A DNA stretch of 64,000 nt from Arsenicibacter rosenii (GCF_001870735.1 NZ_MORL01000015.1:58862-122861); one strand, 5' to 3'. Positions 8,740 through 19,115 are shown, counted from the stretch's first letter. Numbers and translations: made by a program. Notes: generated by a model not told the origin, from the sequence alone.

Positions 8740-10437
8740 CTACTTCCCTCCGCTCACTTTACTGGCACTGGTTTCTTTCGACTCCTTCTCTTTGATGGCG
8801 GCGCGCTGATCGTCCCGGACGGTCGGGTATTTAATACCTAACTGTTCCAGATACGTCTTATACTTCGACGGATCGTAATAGTACTTCTCCAGTTTCGGCT
8901 TATATTCCGTCATAATCTTCTTATTCAGGAAAACCGCAGGCTGCTCTTTCGGCGAAATCAGCGGGGTGTACTTAATCTCTTTTGTCTGTTCGTTGCGGTA
9001 ATAATCCCACGCATTTTTGATGATTTCCGGCTTCATCAGCATATCGATCAAGGTCATCGCTTCAGCCTTGGCTCCCGCCACAATGCCTTTATGGGCAATC
9101 GGCGTGGCCATCGAAATCGCATTGGCCCAGTGATGGCCCGGCAGCCCGGGAATGTTCGACGGATAACGCAGCACAACCGTTGGCAGTGACCATGAGATGT
9201 CGGCAATATCGTCGGATCCGCCGCCCATGGCGGTCATCATCTGACCACCCATCATGACCGGCGCGGCCGATACCGGCATTCCGATTGAGTCAATCTTAGT
9301 GGCCAGCCCTTCTACTTTCGGAGCCTGTAATTCGATCTGCGACGCCTTGGCCAGCAGCTGATCCTCCGGCGACCATGTCGGCAACCCTACCTTACGGATA
9401 TTTTCGTGCATGGCCTCCGCAATGGGTTTGTTAAAATGGCCGGGCCAGGCTGAGCCCAGTACTTCGTAGGTAAATTTGGTATCGGTCATCATCGCCGCAC
9501 CTTCAGCGATTTTCAGCCCGGTCTCGTATAATTTCTTGATTTTCGGATACGTACGTTCACGGAAGTAATACCAGACAGCCGCTTTCGACGGTACTACGTT
9601 CGGCTGATCGCCACCGTCGGAGATCACATAATGCGATCGTTGGGTTACTTCGAGGTGCTCGCGGCGGAAGTTCCAGCCGACGTTCATCAGTTCCACCGCA
9701 TCCAGTGCACTACGGCCACGCCATGGCGCACCGGCGGCGTGTGCGGCCTGGCCTTCAAAGTTGAACCGGACCGACACCAGCCCGTTGTTGCCGGCATCAC
9801 CCCACGAAACGCCCAGGTTGTTGCCGACGTGCGTAAAGATACAGGCGTCGACATCCTTAAAATAACCGTCACGCACGAAGAAGGCTTTGGCGCCTACCAG
9901 TTCTTCGGCCACGCCCGGCCACAGCATCAGCGTGCCCGGAATTTTTTCACGCTCCATGATCTGCTTCACGGCCAGGGCTGCCACGATGTTCAGCGCCTGC
10001 CCTGAGTTATGGCCTTCGCCATGCCCCGGTGCGCCCTCGACAATCGGGTCATGGTAGGCAACGCCCGGCTTCTGGCTCGCTTTCGGAATACAGTCGACAT
10101 CAGAGCCGATGGCGATCAGTGGTTTTCCGTTCCCCCAGGTAGCAATCCAGGCGGTAGGCATGTTGGCAATTCCTTTCTGTACCGTAAACCCTTCCTTTTC
10201 GAGCAGTGTGGTCAGGTATTTAAACGACTCCTCTTCCTGAAAACCCAGTTCGGAAAAACTGAACAGCATATCGTTGATTTGCTGCGCCTGATCCTTACGG
10301 GCATCAATCGCAGCCATCACTTCCTGCTTTAGTTTTTCTGTTCGGTCAGCCGGCGCTTTTGGTCTCTTCGACTGGCCGAACAGAAGGGCAGGCACTAATG
10401 AAAGCAGAACAATCCACTTTGTTGTAGAATTTTTCAT
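8740..10437 (-). CDS. M20 family metallopeptidase / amidohydrolase (AbgB-like), secreted
   Basis: About 565 residues. It starts with MKNSTTKWIVLLSLVPALLF, a signal peptide, so I prefer the ATG at 10437 over the one at 10446. Metal and catalytic motifs of the M20 family are present in order: GSDVDCIPK, GHGEGHNSG, GVAEELVGAKAF and the dimerisation-domain AHAAGAPWRGRSALDAV. The overall layout matches aminobenzoyl-glutamate utilisation protein B-like amidohydrolases, with an extra ~100-residue C-terminal tail rich in Lys. It is predicted to hydrolyse an amide or N-acyl amino acid in the periplasm; the substrate cannot be read from the sequence. Confidence 0.88.
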   Translation of the reverse strand: MKNSTTKWIVLLSLVPALLFGQSKRPKAPADRTEKLKQEVMAAIDARKDQAQQINDMLFSFSELGFQEEESFKYLTTLLEKEGFTVQKGIANMPTAWIATWGNGKPLIAIGSDVDCIPKASQKPGVAYHDPIVEGAPGHGEGHNSGQALNIVAALAVKQIMEREKIPGTLMLWPGVAEELVGAKAFFVRDGYFKDVDACIFTHVGNNLGVSWGDAGNNGLVSVRFNFEGQAAHAAGAPWRGRSALDAVELMNVGWNFRREHLEVTQRSHYVISDGGDQPNVVPSKAAVWYYFRERTYPKIKKLYETGLKIAEGAAMMTDTKFTYEVLGSAWPGHFNKPIAEAMHENIRKVGLPTWSPEDQLLAKASQIELQAPKVEGLATKIDSIGMPVSAAPVMMGGQMMTAMGGGSDDIADISWSLPTVVLRYPSNIPGLPGHHWANAISMATPIAHKGIVAGAKAEAMTLIDMLMKPEIIKNAWDYYRNEQTKEIKYTPLISPKEQPAVFLNKKIMTEYKPKLEKYYYDPSKYKTYLEQLGIKYPTVRDDQRAAIKEKESKETSASKVSGGK

Positions 10438-10624
10438 AATTGCCATATATAGCTTAGGTTAACTCTGTAAAACAGGATGAAATATACTAAAACACCCACT
10501 TTCAGCCACATATTATTTCGGACAGACGGCAAAAAATAATGACCCGGATTGCTGATTACCGGCTTCTGTAAAACTTTGCAGGCGACTCGTTTAAACTTTC
10601 GTTTTCATGTAACACCTTTCTGAG

Positions 10625-10632
10625 TACTTTTG
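10625..10632 (+). promoter_or_regulatory. Probable Bacteroidota -7 promoter box of icd
   Basis: TACTTTTG fits the TAnnTTTG consensus of the Bacteroidota housekeeping sigma factor and lies 41 bp before the icd start codon. An upstream TTTC/TTTTC lies at about the right distance, but the match there is weak. Confidence 0.5.
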
Positions 10633-10672
10633 CGGTGAATTTCAATTTTCCAACTGATTGACAGAACATAAA

Positions 10673-11893
10673 ATGGAGAAAATCAAAGTAGCTAATCCGG
10701 TGGTTGAACTGGATGGCGACGAAATGACGCGAATTATCTGGAAGTTCATCAAAGACAAGCTTATTCTCCCCTACATCGACGTAGATATTAAATATTATGA
10801 TCTTGGTATCGAATACCGCGACGAGACAAACGATCAGGTGACGATCGACGCGGCTAACGCTATCAAGGAATACGGTGTTGGTATCAAATGTGCAACCATC
10901 ACACCTGACGAAGCCCGTGTGACAGAGTTCAATCTGAAGCAAATGTGGAAGTCGCCGAACGGAACAATCCGGAACATTCTGGACGGTACGGTATTCCGCG
11001 AGCCAATCGTTATCAACAACGTACCCCGTCTGGTGACGAACTGGTCACAGCCAATCATCGTTGGCCGCCACGCGTTCGGTGACCAATACCGCGCAACGGA
11101 TTTCGTTGTACCGGGCAAAGGAAAACTGACGGTGAAGTTCGAAGGTGAAGACGGAACCGTGATGGAGTACGAGGTCTACAAATTCAACGGTCCGGGTGTA
11201 GCCATGGCTATGTACAACGTTGACGAGTCGATCCGTGGGTTTGCCCGTGCCTGCTTCAACATGGCGCAGCAAAAAGGATGGCCGCTGTACCTGTCTACGA
11301 AAAACACGATCCTGAAAAAATACGACGGTCGTTTCAAAGATATTTTCCAGGAGATTTACGAAACAGAATTCAGCGATTCAGGCGTTCACTACGAGCACCG
11401 TCTGATCGATGACATGGTGGCCTCTGCCCTGAAGTGGGAAGGTTCGTTCGTATGGGCCTGTAAAAACTATGACGGTGACGTTCAGTCGGATACCGTAGCA
11501 CAGGGCTTTGGCTCACTGGGCCTGATGACATCGGTACTGGTTACGCCGGACGGACAGACGATGGAAGCCGAGGCCGCTCACGGTACGGTAACCCGCCACT
11601 ACCGCGAACACCAGAAAGGCAACAAAACGTCGACCAACCCGATCGCTTCAATCTACGCCTGGACGCGTGGTCTGGCATTCCGTGGTAAACTGGACGGCAA
11701 TCAGGCGCTGATCGACTTCTGCCATGCCCTGGAAGCCGTTTGTGTGGAAACGGTTGAAAGCGGTAAAATGACGAAAGATCTGGCCCTGTCGGCATATCCT
11801 GCCGGTACGAAACTGATCCCTGGCGAACATTACCTGTATACAGAAGATTTCCTGGAAGCACTGGACGCGAACCTGCAGGCTAAATTAGCTTAG
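10673..11893 (+). CDS. icd: NADP-dependent isocitrate dehydrogenase (eukaryotic-type, dimeric)
   Basis: A 406-residue enzyme that converts isocitrate to 2-oxoglutarate in the TCA cycle with NADP. The sequence follows the IDH1/IDH2-type subfamily closely: [43 protein letters not shown] substrate segment, [14 protein letters not shown], and [19 protein letters not shown]. The serine of the PNGTIRN substrate loop and the arginines around it are in place. I chose the ATG at 10673; a TTG 15 bp upstream lacks support. A hairpin terminator follows directly. Confidence 0.97.
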   Translation: MEKIKVANPVVELDGDEMTRIIWKFIKDKLILPYIDVDIKYYDLGIEYRDETNDQVTIDAANAIKEYGVGIKCATITPDEARVTEFNLKQMWKSPNGTIRNILDGTVFREPIVINNVPRLVTNWSQPIIVGRHAFGDQYRATDFVVPGKGKLTVKFEGEDGTVMEYEVYKFNGPGVAMAMYNVDESIRGFARACFNMAQQKGWPLYLSTKNTILKKYDGRFKDIFQEIYETEFSDSGVHYEHRLIDDMVASALKWEGSFVWACKNYDGDVQSDTVAQGFGSLGLMTSVLVTPDGQTMEAEAAHGTVTRHYREHQKGNKTSTNPIASIYAWTRGLAFRGKLDGNQALIDFCHALEAVCVETVESGKMTKDLALSAYPAGTKLIPGEHYLYTEDFLEALDANLQAKLA

Positions 11894-11919
11894 TAGCCGT
11901 CTTTTTTCAGGCTGATATG

Positions 11920-11956
11920 GCCCGGCAATGCCTGTGCATTGCCGGGCTTTTGCTTT
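11920..11956 (+). terminator. Rho-independent terminator of icd
   Basis: GCCCGGCAATGC pairs perfectly with GCATTGCCGGGC (loop CTGT), followed by TTTTGCTTT. Confidence 0.88.
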
Positions 11957-12128
11957 CAGGCACAGCCAAATAATAAATCATGTGTCCATTTTACCCGTTT
12001 TTATGACCGTATCCTAAACGGGATTTGTCATTCCGTCTCAACTTCTGCATATTTAACTGATTCTGCCTTTCTAACTGACAATAACACAGTTCTGTCCGGA
12101 TACGCCAACCTGAAAATTTTATGCTGAA

Positions 12129-12935
12129 ATGAGTGCGGGCCTAGTCATTGCAATTGGTACGGCAGTTTTGCTGATGATGGCGATTTTTATCATCATCTTC
12201 GTGGCCTATTACCAGCATAAGCAGTCACAGCAACGGTTGGCGCTGAAAGAAATGCAGGAACGCCACCGCCAGGAACTAATGGCGGCAACCTTTCACGGGC
12301 AGGAGGCCGAGCGCCGCCGGTTGGCCCAGGATCTGCACGACGACATCGGGACCATGCTGTCGGTGGCCAAACTGACCCTGAATCAGCTCGAACGCCAGCT
12401 GACGCCCGAGACACCGCCGTCGCACCAGGCCCGTAAAACGCGTCAGTTGCTGGATGATACCCTGAAAAACGTTCGCCGGATCAGCCGCGATCTGGTTCCG
12501 ACTACCCTTGAACGGTTCGGCCTGCTGGCCTCCCTTGAAGAGCTTGTTAGTAATGCCAGCAATGATCTGGTTGATGTACGGCTCGAACGGCCCGAAACCC
12601 TGCCCCCCCTGACGTCTGCCGTCGAAATTATGATTTACCGTATCGTACAGGAACTGGTCAGCAATGCCATTAAACATTCGGGAGCAGGCAGCATCGTGAT
12701 TCAGTTGTTTCCGGCTCAGAAAGAAATCCGGCTTAATGTATTCGACGATGGCCGCGGTTTCGATCTGGATGAAGTGCTTCAGAATAAGCAGCGCGGACTG
12801 GGTATCCGGAACATCGAAAGCCGGCTGAGTGTGGTCGACGGACACGTGACGTTTGATGTAGCGCCTGGCCGCGGATCACATATTTATGTGCAAGTTCCGC
12901 TCGAAAATGCTAAACTTGTTCCGCTTTTGACCTAA
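12129..12935 (+). CDS. Sensor histidine kinase, HisKA_3 (NarL-system) type
   Basis: A 268-residue kinase with one N-terminal membrane helix (about residues 4-28) and no extracytoplasmic sensor domain. A coiled region follows, then the phosphoacceptor EAERRRLAQDLHDDIGTMLS with His70. The ATP-binding domain shows the N-box VSNAIKHSGAGS, DDGRGFD and GLGIRNIESR. It autophosphorylates and passes the phosphate to the response regulator encoded 13 bp downstream. The absence of a sensor domain suggests that it reads membrane state or a partner protein. Confidence 0.93.
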   Translation: MSAGLVIAIGTAVLLMMAIFIIIFVAYYQHKQSQQRLALKEMQERHRQELMAATFHGQEAERRRLAQDLHDDIGTMLSVAKLTLNQLERQLTPETPPSHQARKTRQLLDDTLKNVRRISRDLVPTTLERFGLLASLEELVSNASNDLVDVRLERPETLPPLTSAVEIMIYRIVQELVSNAIKHSGAGSIVIQLFPAQKEIRLNVFDDGRGFDLDEVLQNKQRGLGIRNIESRLSVVDGHVTFDVAPGRGSHIYVQVPLENAKLVPLLT

Positions 12936-12948
12936 TGCGATTTCGACC

Positions 12949-13608
12949 ATGCGTAAGATAAAACTAGCCCTGTGCGACGACCATAATTTATTTCGGGTAG
13001 GCATGGCTACCATTCTAAGTCAGGTTGCTGATTTTGAGTTGCTCCTGGAGGCCTCAAACGGTCAGGAATTAATTGACAAAGTACCCCGCAAAACGCCCGA
13101 TGTTGTCCTGCTCGATCTGCAGATGCCCGTTCTCGACGGCACGGCAACCGCCGATTGGCTGCGTGAGCATTATCCGCTCATCAAAATTATTGTGCTGACC
13201 ATGCACGACGAAGACCGCATGGTACTGCACCTGCTGGAGAAAGGCGTCAGCGGCTATCTGCTCAAAGATGCTGAGCCCGACGAGGTAGAACTGGCCATTC
13301 GCAAAGTAATCGACGAAGGGGTTTATCTTAATGAGTTTGTGTCGAAGGCCATGCTCCGGAAAATGACCAACCGGACTACGGTTGTTAAGCAGCCATCGAC
13401 GTTTTACAATAGCAAGGTCTTACTCTCAGAGCGTGAAAAAGAAGTACTCAAGCTGATCTGCGAAGGTCTGTCGACGGCAGAAATCAGTGAGAAGCTCTTT
13501 TTGAGCCCGCGCACGGTTGAAGGACACCGGCTGCGGATTCTGGAAAAAACAGGTACTAAAAATACGGCCGGCATGGTAGCCTACGCCTTTAAAAACAACC
13601 TGGTTTAG
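12949..13608 (+). CDS. NarL/LuxR-family response regulator
   Basis: A 219-residue DNA-binding regulator. The receiver domain has the acidic pair in LCDDHNLFRVG, the phosphoacceptor Asp56 in DVVLLDLQMPVLDG, Thr in VLTMHDE and Lys in LLKDAEPDEV. The C-terminal LuxR helix-turn-helix runs from about 152 (LSEREKEVLKLICEGLSTAE) with SPRTVEGHRLRILEKTG. It is the cognate partner of the kinase just upstream. Targets cannot be inferred from the window. Confidence 0.94.
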   Translation: MRKIKLALCDDHNLFRVGMATILSQVADFELLLEASNGQELIDKVPRKTPDVVLLDLQMPVLDGTATADWLREHYPLIKIIVLTMHDEDRMVLHLLEKGVSGYLLKDAEPDEVELAIRKVIDEGVYLNEFVSKAMLRKMTNRTTVVKQPSTFYNSKVLLSEREKEVLKLICEGLSTAEISEKLFLSPRTVEGHRLRILEKTGTKNTAGMVAYAFKNNLV

Positions 13609-13658
13609 GCTATTTGCCCCCCTCCGGCAAGGCAACTTATTGGAATAAGCGGCCTTTT

Positions 13659-14063
13659 TTATATCCGTTCCTGGCAAAGCTCGATCAAAACCCCGTTTGT
13701 CCCTTTCGGATGGAGAAAACAAACCAGTTTGTTATCAGCTCCTTGTTTCGGGGTTTCGTTGAGCAACGTAAAGCCTTCGCCTTTCAGACGTTCCATTTCC
13801 GCCAGTATATCGTCGACCTCAAAGGCCACATGGTGAATTCCTTCGCCCTTTTTGTCGATAAATTTAGCAATGGCACTCTCGGGGCGGGTTGCTTCGAGCA
13901 ACTCTATTTTGGTCTGATTGATTTTAAAAAAAGAGGTAGTAACACCTTCCGATTCAACGGCTTCGGATTTGTAGGGAGGTACTCCCAGCAGCTTCGTAAA
14001 AAGGTCATTCGATGCGGCCAGATCCTTTACCGCAATACCCAGATGTTCGACGTTTGTCAGCAT
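13659..14063 (-). CDS. mce: Methylmalonyl-CoA epimerase
   Basis: A 134-residue protein of the vicinal-oxygen-chelate fold that interconverts the R and S forms of methylmalonyl-CoA in propionate metabolism. Metal ligands are recognisable in NVEHLGIAVKDL, in GEGIHHVAFEVDDI and in GVLIELCQ. I chose the ATG at 14063; the longer frame from 14123 adds 20 residues without family similarity. It is convergent with the response regulator gene, with a short GC-poor spacer. Confidence 0.92.
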   Translation of the reverse strand: MLTNVEHLGIAVKDLAASNDLFTKLLGVPPYKSEAVESEGVTTSFFKINQTKIELLEATRPESAIAKFIDKKGEGIHHVAFEVDDILAEMERLKGEGFTLLNETPKQGADNKLVCFLHPKGTNGVLIELCQERI

Positions 14064-14189
14064 GAGATCAATAAATGCTTTTGAAAGATAAAAAGAGTCC
14101 GGCCCGGGAACCGAACTTTTCAAAACGGCGATAAGTTATTAAATTAGCAAAAGACATTTCTCATAACCAGCTATAGATTTCTGTCAACA

Positions 14190-14516
14190 ATGGTATCGGT
14201 ATCAGATAAAGCAAAAGAAAAAATCGTTGAGTTGCGCCAGAAAGAAGGGTTAACCGACAATTACGCGATTCGGGTGGCAGTAGAAGGGGGCGGTTGCTCA
14301 GGCCTGATGTATGACTTGCAGTTTGATACCGCTCAGCAACCGACAGATCACATTGTCGAAGACAAAGGCATCAAAATCTTTGTTGACCGTAAAAGTCTGC
14401 TGTATCTGGCCGGTACGGAGCTCGACTTTTCGGACGGTTTAAATGGCAAAGGGTTTCAGTTTAAAAACCCGAACGCTACCCGTACCTGCGGTTGCGGCGA
14501 AAGCTTCGCCGTATAA
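14190..14516 (+). CDS. A-type iron-sulfur carrier (IscA/SufA/ErpA family)
   Basis: A 108-residue protein with the three conserved cysteines of A-type carriers: GGGCSGLMY and the C-terminal CGCGESF. It carries or inserts Fe-S clusters into target enzymes. The length and the HesB/IscA signature (NPNATRTCGCGESF) are typical. No other isc or suf gene is adjacent, so it stands alone, followed by a strong terminator. Confidence 0.93.
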   Translation: MVSVSDKAKEKIVELRQKEGLTDNYAIRVAVEGGGCSGLMYDLQFDTAQQPTDHIVEDKGIKIFVDRKSLLYLAGTELDFSDGLNGKGFQFKNPNATRTCGCGESFAV

Positions 14517-14539
14517 TCCGGTGCTGATAAGATAAAATC

Positions 14540-14592
14540 AAATCGGGGGATCTGAAGAATACCGGCATGGTATTCTTCAGATCCCCCGATTT
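14540..14592. terminator. Long bidirectional terminator hairpin
   Basis: A perfect 24-bp stem (14540-14563 with 14569-14592, loop GGCAT) between convergent genes. The arms begin with AAA and end with TTT, so it can act in both directions. Confidence 0.88.
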
Positions 14593-14610
14593 ATGTTTCG
14601 CCTGACCGGA

Positions 14611-15045
14611 TCAGAACCAGCCTGCGCCCGGAATCCGGAACGGCCACGGAATAGAAGCCAGAATAACCAGCAGACCGATGGCATAAAAAGTAAATACGGC
14701 CTTGTGCTTCGCCGCGCTGTTGGTCTGGCGCTTATGTTTTGAGTAACCAACCGTAATGAGCGCAATGGCAATCAGCATACCCAGCGAGTGTTCGGCCGTG
14801 TAGAAGCGATAGAGCTTATCGCTCATCATACCGAAATCAACCTTAGGGCTGATGAAGAACAAAACCAGCCCGATCAGTAGCTGAGTGTGTACCGAAATCA
14901 GCGTAAACAGATAAAGTTTACGGTCGCCATCGGTATAACCCGCCTGTCCCGAACGCTTTTGCATGGAAACAAATACGGCTGCCAGCAACAGAATAAGGGC
15001 CAGCCAGCGAAGTCCCGAGTGGGCATGTAGGAGTCCTGAGTACAT
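14611..15045 (-). CDS. Four-helix membrane protein (cytochrome b-like family of Bacteroidota)
   Basis: A 144-residue membrane protein with four predicted helices. It begins MYSGLLHAHSGLRWLALIL and contains His residues in HAHSGLRW, SVHTQLL, AEHSLGML and YSKHKR. These histidines placed at helix ends resemble haem ligands, and related Bacteroidota proteins are often labelled cytochrome B. I can support only membrane protein with possible haem-binding histidines. Confidence 0.75.
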   Translation of the reverse strand: MYSGLLHAHSGLRWLALILLLAAVFVSMQKRSGQAGYTDGDRKLYLFTLISVHTQLLIGLVLFFISPKVDFGMMSDKLYRFYTAEHSLGMLIAIALITVGYSKHKRQTNSAAKHKAVFTFYAIGLLVILASIPWPFRIPGAGWF

Positions 15046-15084
15046 AGTATCTTTGTAGTTTGTACAGCAAATAAACCGAACTTT

Positions 15085-15387
15085 ATGCTTCTCTACAACG
15101 TCACCGTAAATATCAGTAAAAACGTAGCCCCTGATTGGTTACACTGGGTACGCACCGAACACCTTCCCGACATCATGGCGACCGGCCTGCCTACCCGGCA
15201 CCAACTGCTCGAATTACTGACCGAGATCGATAACGGAGGCTGCACGTATACCATTCAGCTTATATTCCCCGATCAGGCAACATACGATGCTTACGAGACC
15301 ATTTACGCCCCGAAATTACACCCGCAGATGCAGCGCCGTTACATAGGAAACATCTATACGTTCCAAACCCTGCTCCGCGAAATATGA
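15085..15387 (+). CDS. DUF4286 family protein
   Basis: A 100-residue protein matching DUF4286 in length and pattern: LLYNVTVNISKNVAPDWLHW, HLPDIMATG, YAPKLHPQMQRRYIG and a final TFQTLLRE. The family has a ferredoxin-like antibiotic-biosynthesis-monooxygenase-type fold, and its function is unknown. It stands alone. Confidence 0.88.
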   Translation: MLLYNVTVNISKNVAPDWLHWVRTEHLPDIMATGLPTRHQLLELLTEIDNGGCTYTIQLIFPDQATYDAYETIYAPKLHPQMQRRYIGNIYTFQTLLREI

Positions 15388-15476
15388 TTTTTATCTGAAA
15401 TCAGGTATCCCTGCAACAATTTCCTGCGTCATAGTGTATATTAACAGATGTAGTACCATAACTGTTTCTATACATT

Positions 15477-17567
15477 ATGCCAGCTATGATCCTTACCTCT
15501 ACACTACCGGGAAGGCTATTTTTCAGCGCTTTAGCCGTCGCGTTAATCTGTTCATACGCTGCATCTGCGCAGGTACAGGTTACGTTTCCCGTCTCCCGCA
15601 TTGTGTTTCAGCGTAACAATGCCAATCAGTCGCCGATTACGATAACGGGCCTGTGTCCGGCCAATACGCAGCGGATAGAAGTCATGCTGACGGCCACAGC
15701 GGCCGGGTATGGCTCCTCAACCAACGGTTTCGTTACGCTCGACAGCCAACCGCAAAACGGACAGTTTTCCGGCCAGATTACGCTTTCGGGCGGCTGGTAC
15801 CATCTGGATGTCAGAGCCATCAGCAACGAGCAGGTTACCGGCAGCACACGCGTGAGTCCCATCGGCGTCGGTGAGGTGTTTGCCATCGCCGGCCAATCAA
15901 ACGGACAGGGCGTATTACCCAACCGCGAAACCGTTGCAGCCACCGACGACCGGGTCAGTGCGGCTACCCACTTCAATTTTTCGGATACTATCCGGTTACC
16001 GCTGCCACCGACATTCAGCCAGATTACCAAAGACATGACCATTTCGCCCCGTGGCCTGACGAGCTGGTGCTGGGGCCGACTAGGCGATTTACTGACGCAG
16101 CGACTCAATGTGCCGGTCTTGTTTTATAATGCAGCCTGGTCGGGTACCGCCGTCAGAAACTGGCGGGAAAGTATCGTTACAGACAGCACGGCAACCGCCT
16201 GGGGTGAATATTTTATGCCTAAAATGCCGTATGCCAACCTGAAACGCGTGCTTCAGGATTATGTGCCGCTGACAGGGCTACGCGCTGTTCTCTGGCACCA
16301 GGGAGAGGCTGAAGCCTATGATACCATTCCGACACCAGCCAATTTACAGGGTACACCAGCCAAATCCCCGAACTACGAAGCGGACCTTAAATTTGTTATT
16401 GCCCAAAGCCGGACTGATGCCGGTAATGTGGCGATTCCATGGATGGTAGCCCGCGCCTCTGTTGATAACTGGACAGCAACATTTTATCCCTCCGGCCTGT
16501 ATGAACCGGTTACGAATGCCCAGACGCGGGTGATTCAAACGACCGACCGGGTCTTTTTCGGGCCCATTACCGATTACGTTCAGATACCCCGGACCGATGG
16601 CGTTCACTTCTCAGGGCAAGGTCTGATTGATCTGGCTAATGCCTGGAACGTTCAGCTGACCAACGATTTTTTCAACGCCGCCACGCCACTGCTACCCAAA
16701 ACCATTACGGTTACCAATTTACGGTTAGATGGCCGGACCAGCCACCGCCTGGCAGCGATTGGCAGCCCGGTTATCTTTACGCTCCTTGTTACTAACAAAG
16801 GGGCCAATGCGGCCACAAACATCCGGTTACGGTGTCAGTTGCCCGCCAATGTCGCCTTTGTCAGCAGCCCGCAGCTAACCTACCGAAAAGGCGTTTTGCT
16901 GGGCACCATCAATCAGATCGGTGCCGGACAGCAGGCCGCCCTTACCTTCACGGCCTATCCGGCAGCAGCGGGCCTTTACCGCATAGCTGCCGAGATTATT
17001 AAAGCCGACCAGCTCGATCCGGATTCACAGCCTAATACCAGCTTTTTCGACGGGCAAGACGACATGGTTTGGCTGGATTTCCGGACTATAGACGGCGGCA
17101 CCACGGTCTATTCGCTCACGCCTTCGGCCAACGTTGATCCGACCCCGACGGTTATCAGCAACCAGCCGGCCATTGATAACAACAGTGCTAATCTCCGGCT
17201 GGACCTTATTTCAGCGGCTCTGGTGAGCCGTACTTTTCAGCCGGTCGCGATCAGCGTTGTGGTTACGAACCTGGGCGGCGCGACTGCCTCAAATATCCAG
17301 GTGGTCTGCCAGCTGCCCTCGTCGCTCTATGCCTATTACAGCGAAACCTTTTCAATCAACGGGCAACAGGCAACAACAACCATCACTACGCTCCCGCCGA
17401 ACAGCTCCGTCCGGCTGGTCATTACAGCCGTACCGGCAATCAGTACCAACTACCTTTTTATTGGTCAGATTACGGCAGCCTCTCCCGGCGACCCGAATTC
17501 TACACCAAACAACGGGTTTGATAAAGGCGAAGACGATACCGCACAGCTGACCATCAGGGCCTATTAA
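15477..17567 (+). CDS. Secreted SASA-type carbohydrate acetylesterase with two CARDB/DUF11-like domains
   Basis: A 696-residue exported protein (signal peptide to about residue 31, ending ASAQ). The catalytic domain has the sialate O-acetylesterase blocks FAIAGQSNGQG (Ser nucleophile), VLWHQGEAEA and DGVHFSGQG (catalytic Asp/His). It should remove acetyl groups from carbohydrates. Two repeated C-terminal domains follow (about 420-540 and 580-690), each with a conserved VVTNxGxxxAxNI pattern, typical of CARDB/DUF11 adhesion-like modules. Both end with DPNSTPNNG or DPDSQPNTS and then DDxxxL. No T9SS sorting signal is evident at the end. A perfect hairpin overlaps its stop codon. Confidence 0.85.
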   Translation: MPAMILTSTLPGRLFFSALAVALICSYAASAQVQVTFPVSRIVFQRNNANQSPITITGLCPANTQRIEVMLTATAAGYGSSTNGFVTLDSQPQNGQFSGQITLSGGWYHLDVRAISNEQVTGSTRVSPIGVGEVFAIAGQSNGQGVLPNRETVAATDDRVSAATHFNFSDTIRLPLPPTFSQITKDMTISPRGLTSWCWGRLGDLLTQRLNVPVLFYNAAWSGTAVRNWRESIVTDSTATAWGEYFMPKMPYANLKRVLQDYVPLTGLRAVLWHQGEAEAYDTIPTPANLQGTPAKSPNYEADLKFVIAQSRTDAGNVAIPWMVARASVDNWTATFYPSGLYEPVTNAQTRVIQTTDRVFFGPITDYVQIPRTDGVHFSGQGLIDLANAWNVQLTNDFFNAATPLLPKTITVTNLRLDGRTSHRLAAIGSPVIFTLLVTNKGANAATNIRLRCQLPANVAFVSSPQLTYRKGVLLGTINQIGAGQQAALTFTAYPAAAGLYRIAAEIIKADQLDPDSQPNTSFFDGQDDMVWLDFRTIDGGTTVYSLTPSANVDPTPTVISNQPAIDNNSANLRLDLISAALVSRTFQPVAISVVVTNLGGATASNIQVVCQLPSSLYAYYSETFSINGQQATTTITTLPPNSSVRLVITAVPAISTNYLFIGQITAASPGDPNSTPNNGFDKGEDDTAQLTIRAY

Positions 17568-17614
17568 ACACGCGAGCGCGCAGCCCCGTTACCGGCACTG
17601 CGCGCTCGCGTGTT
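17567..17614. terminator. Bidirectional terminator between the esterase gene and ahcY
   Basis: AACACGCGAGCGCGCAG pairs perfectly with CTGCGCGCTCGCGTGTT (17 bp, 14-nt loop) between convergent genes. No long T-tract is present, but stem strength is high. Confidence 0.8.
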
Positions 17615-17628
17615 ATCTGTCTGACCGA

Positions 17629-18945
17629 CTAGTAGCGGTACATTTCTGATTTGAAAGGACCTTCGGTTGTTACACCAATGTAAGCAGCCTGCTCTGAGTC
17701 GAGCGAGTCAAGCTTAGCCCCTACGTGTGCCAGGTGAAGGGCGGCTACTTTTTCGTCCAGTTTCTTCGGCAGTACGTATACTTTGTTTTCGTACTTGGCG
17801 GCATTCTGCCACAGTTCAAGCTGAGCCAGTGTCTGGTTCGAGAATGAGCAAGACATAACGAACGACGGGTGGCCCATTGCACAACCCAGGTTCACCAGAC
17901 GGCCTTCAGCCAGTACGATGATTTCCTTGCCGTCAACCTCATACATATCTACCTGTGGTTTGATGGCCGATTTTGTATGGCCGTAGTTTTCGTTCAACCA
18001 TGCCATATCGATTTCGTTGTCGAAGTGGCCGATGTTACAAACAACAGCTTTGTCACGCATATTTTTGAAGTGACGATCTTTGATGATACCGATGTTACCG
18101 GTAGCTGTTACGAAGATGTTGGCACGACTAACGGCTTCGTCCATCGGCACCACTTCATAACCGTCCATAGCTGCCTGCAGGGCGCAGATCGGGTCGATTT
18201 CAGTAACCAGTACGCGGCAACCGGCACCACGCAGCGATTCGGCCGAGCCTTTGCCTACGTCACCATAACCAGCCACAACGGCTACTTTACCAGCCAGCAT
18301 CAGGTCAGTGGCACGACGGATGGCGTCAACCAGTGATTCGCGGCAACCATATTTGTTATCAAACTTCGACTTGGTAACCGAGTCGTTTACGTTGATAGCA
18401 GGCAGGTGCAGCGTACCGTTCTTCATCCGCTCATACAACCGGTGAACACCTGTTGTTGTCTCTTCTGACAGGCCTTTGATGTTCGGAATCAGTTCCGGAT
18501 AAACATCAAATACCATGTTGGTCAGGTCACCACCATCATCCAGAATCATGTTCAGTGGCTGACGGTCTTCTCCGAAAAACAGGGTTTGTTCAATACACCA
18601 GTTAAATTCTTCCTCGTTCATTCCTTTCCAGGCATAAACAGGGATACCCGCTGCCGCAATCGCTGCTGCCGCGTGGTCTTGTGTGGAGAAGATATTACAT
18701 GAAGACCAGGTTACGTCGGCACCCAGTTCAACCAGCGTTTCAATCAGAACAGCCGTTTGAATGGTCATGTGCAGACAGCCTGCGATCCGGGCACCAGCCA
18801 GTGGTTTCGACGGGCCAAATTCCTGACGAAGTGCCATTAAACCTGGCATTTCGGCTTCTGCCAGCCGGATTTCCTTGCGGCCCCATTCAGCGAGGGCGAT
18901 GTCCTTAACTTTGTAGGGGACGTAGGCAGATGTTTGCGTTGACAT
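17629..18945 (-). CDS. ahcY: Adenosylhomocysteinase (S-adenosyl-L-homocysteine hydrolase)
   Basis: A 438-residue enzyme of the activated methyl cycle that splits S-adenosylhomocysteine into adenosine and homocysteine. Landmarks are [15 protein letters not shown], the NAD-binding [29 protein letters not shown] and the C-terminal [10 protein letters not shown]. The final KxxxYRY reaches into the neighbouring subunit's NAD site in this family, and it is intact. I looked for a SAH riboswitch in the ~170 bp upstream and did not recognise one. Confidence 0.98.
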   Translation of the reverse strand: MSTQTSAYVPYKVKDIALAEWGRKEIRLAEAEMPGLMALRQEFGPSKPLAGARIAGCLHMTIQTAVLIETLVELGADVTWSSCNIFSTQDHAAAAIAAAGIPVYAWKGMNEEEFNWCIEQTLFFGEDRQPLNMILDDGGDLTNMVFDVYPELIPNIKGLSEETTTGVHRLYERMKNGTLHLPAINVNDSVTKSKFDNKYGCRESLVDAIRRATDLMLAGKVAVVAGYGDVGKGSAESLRGAGCRVLVTEIDPICALQAAMDGYEVVPMDEAVSRANIFVTATGNIGIIKDRHFKNMRDKAVVCNIGHFDNEIDMAWLNENYGHTKSAIKPQVDMYEVDGKEIIVLAEGRLVNLGCAMGHPSFVMSCSFSNQTLAQLELWQNAAKYENKVYVLPKKLDEKVAALHLAHVGAKLDSLDSEQAAYIGVTTEGPFKSEMYRY

Positions 18946-19115
18946 GGTTTGTCAGTTTACGTTTATGGTTGTTTGCCAGTGCGGCAAACTGGCTTGTTTC
19001 TTAGTAAAATACAAAATTATAGAAGTCCCGGCAGAATACCTAAACCGCTTCCTCGTTCGCCGGTATGCTAAGCCGGTAAATCACAAATTATGCCAGAGAT
19101 CCGGACATAAACTGT

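Noticed and set aside
18946..19115. SAH riboswitch upstream of ahcY
   Set aside because: I could not recognise its conserved core in the region.
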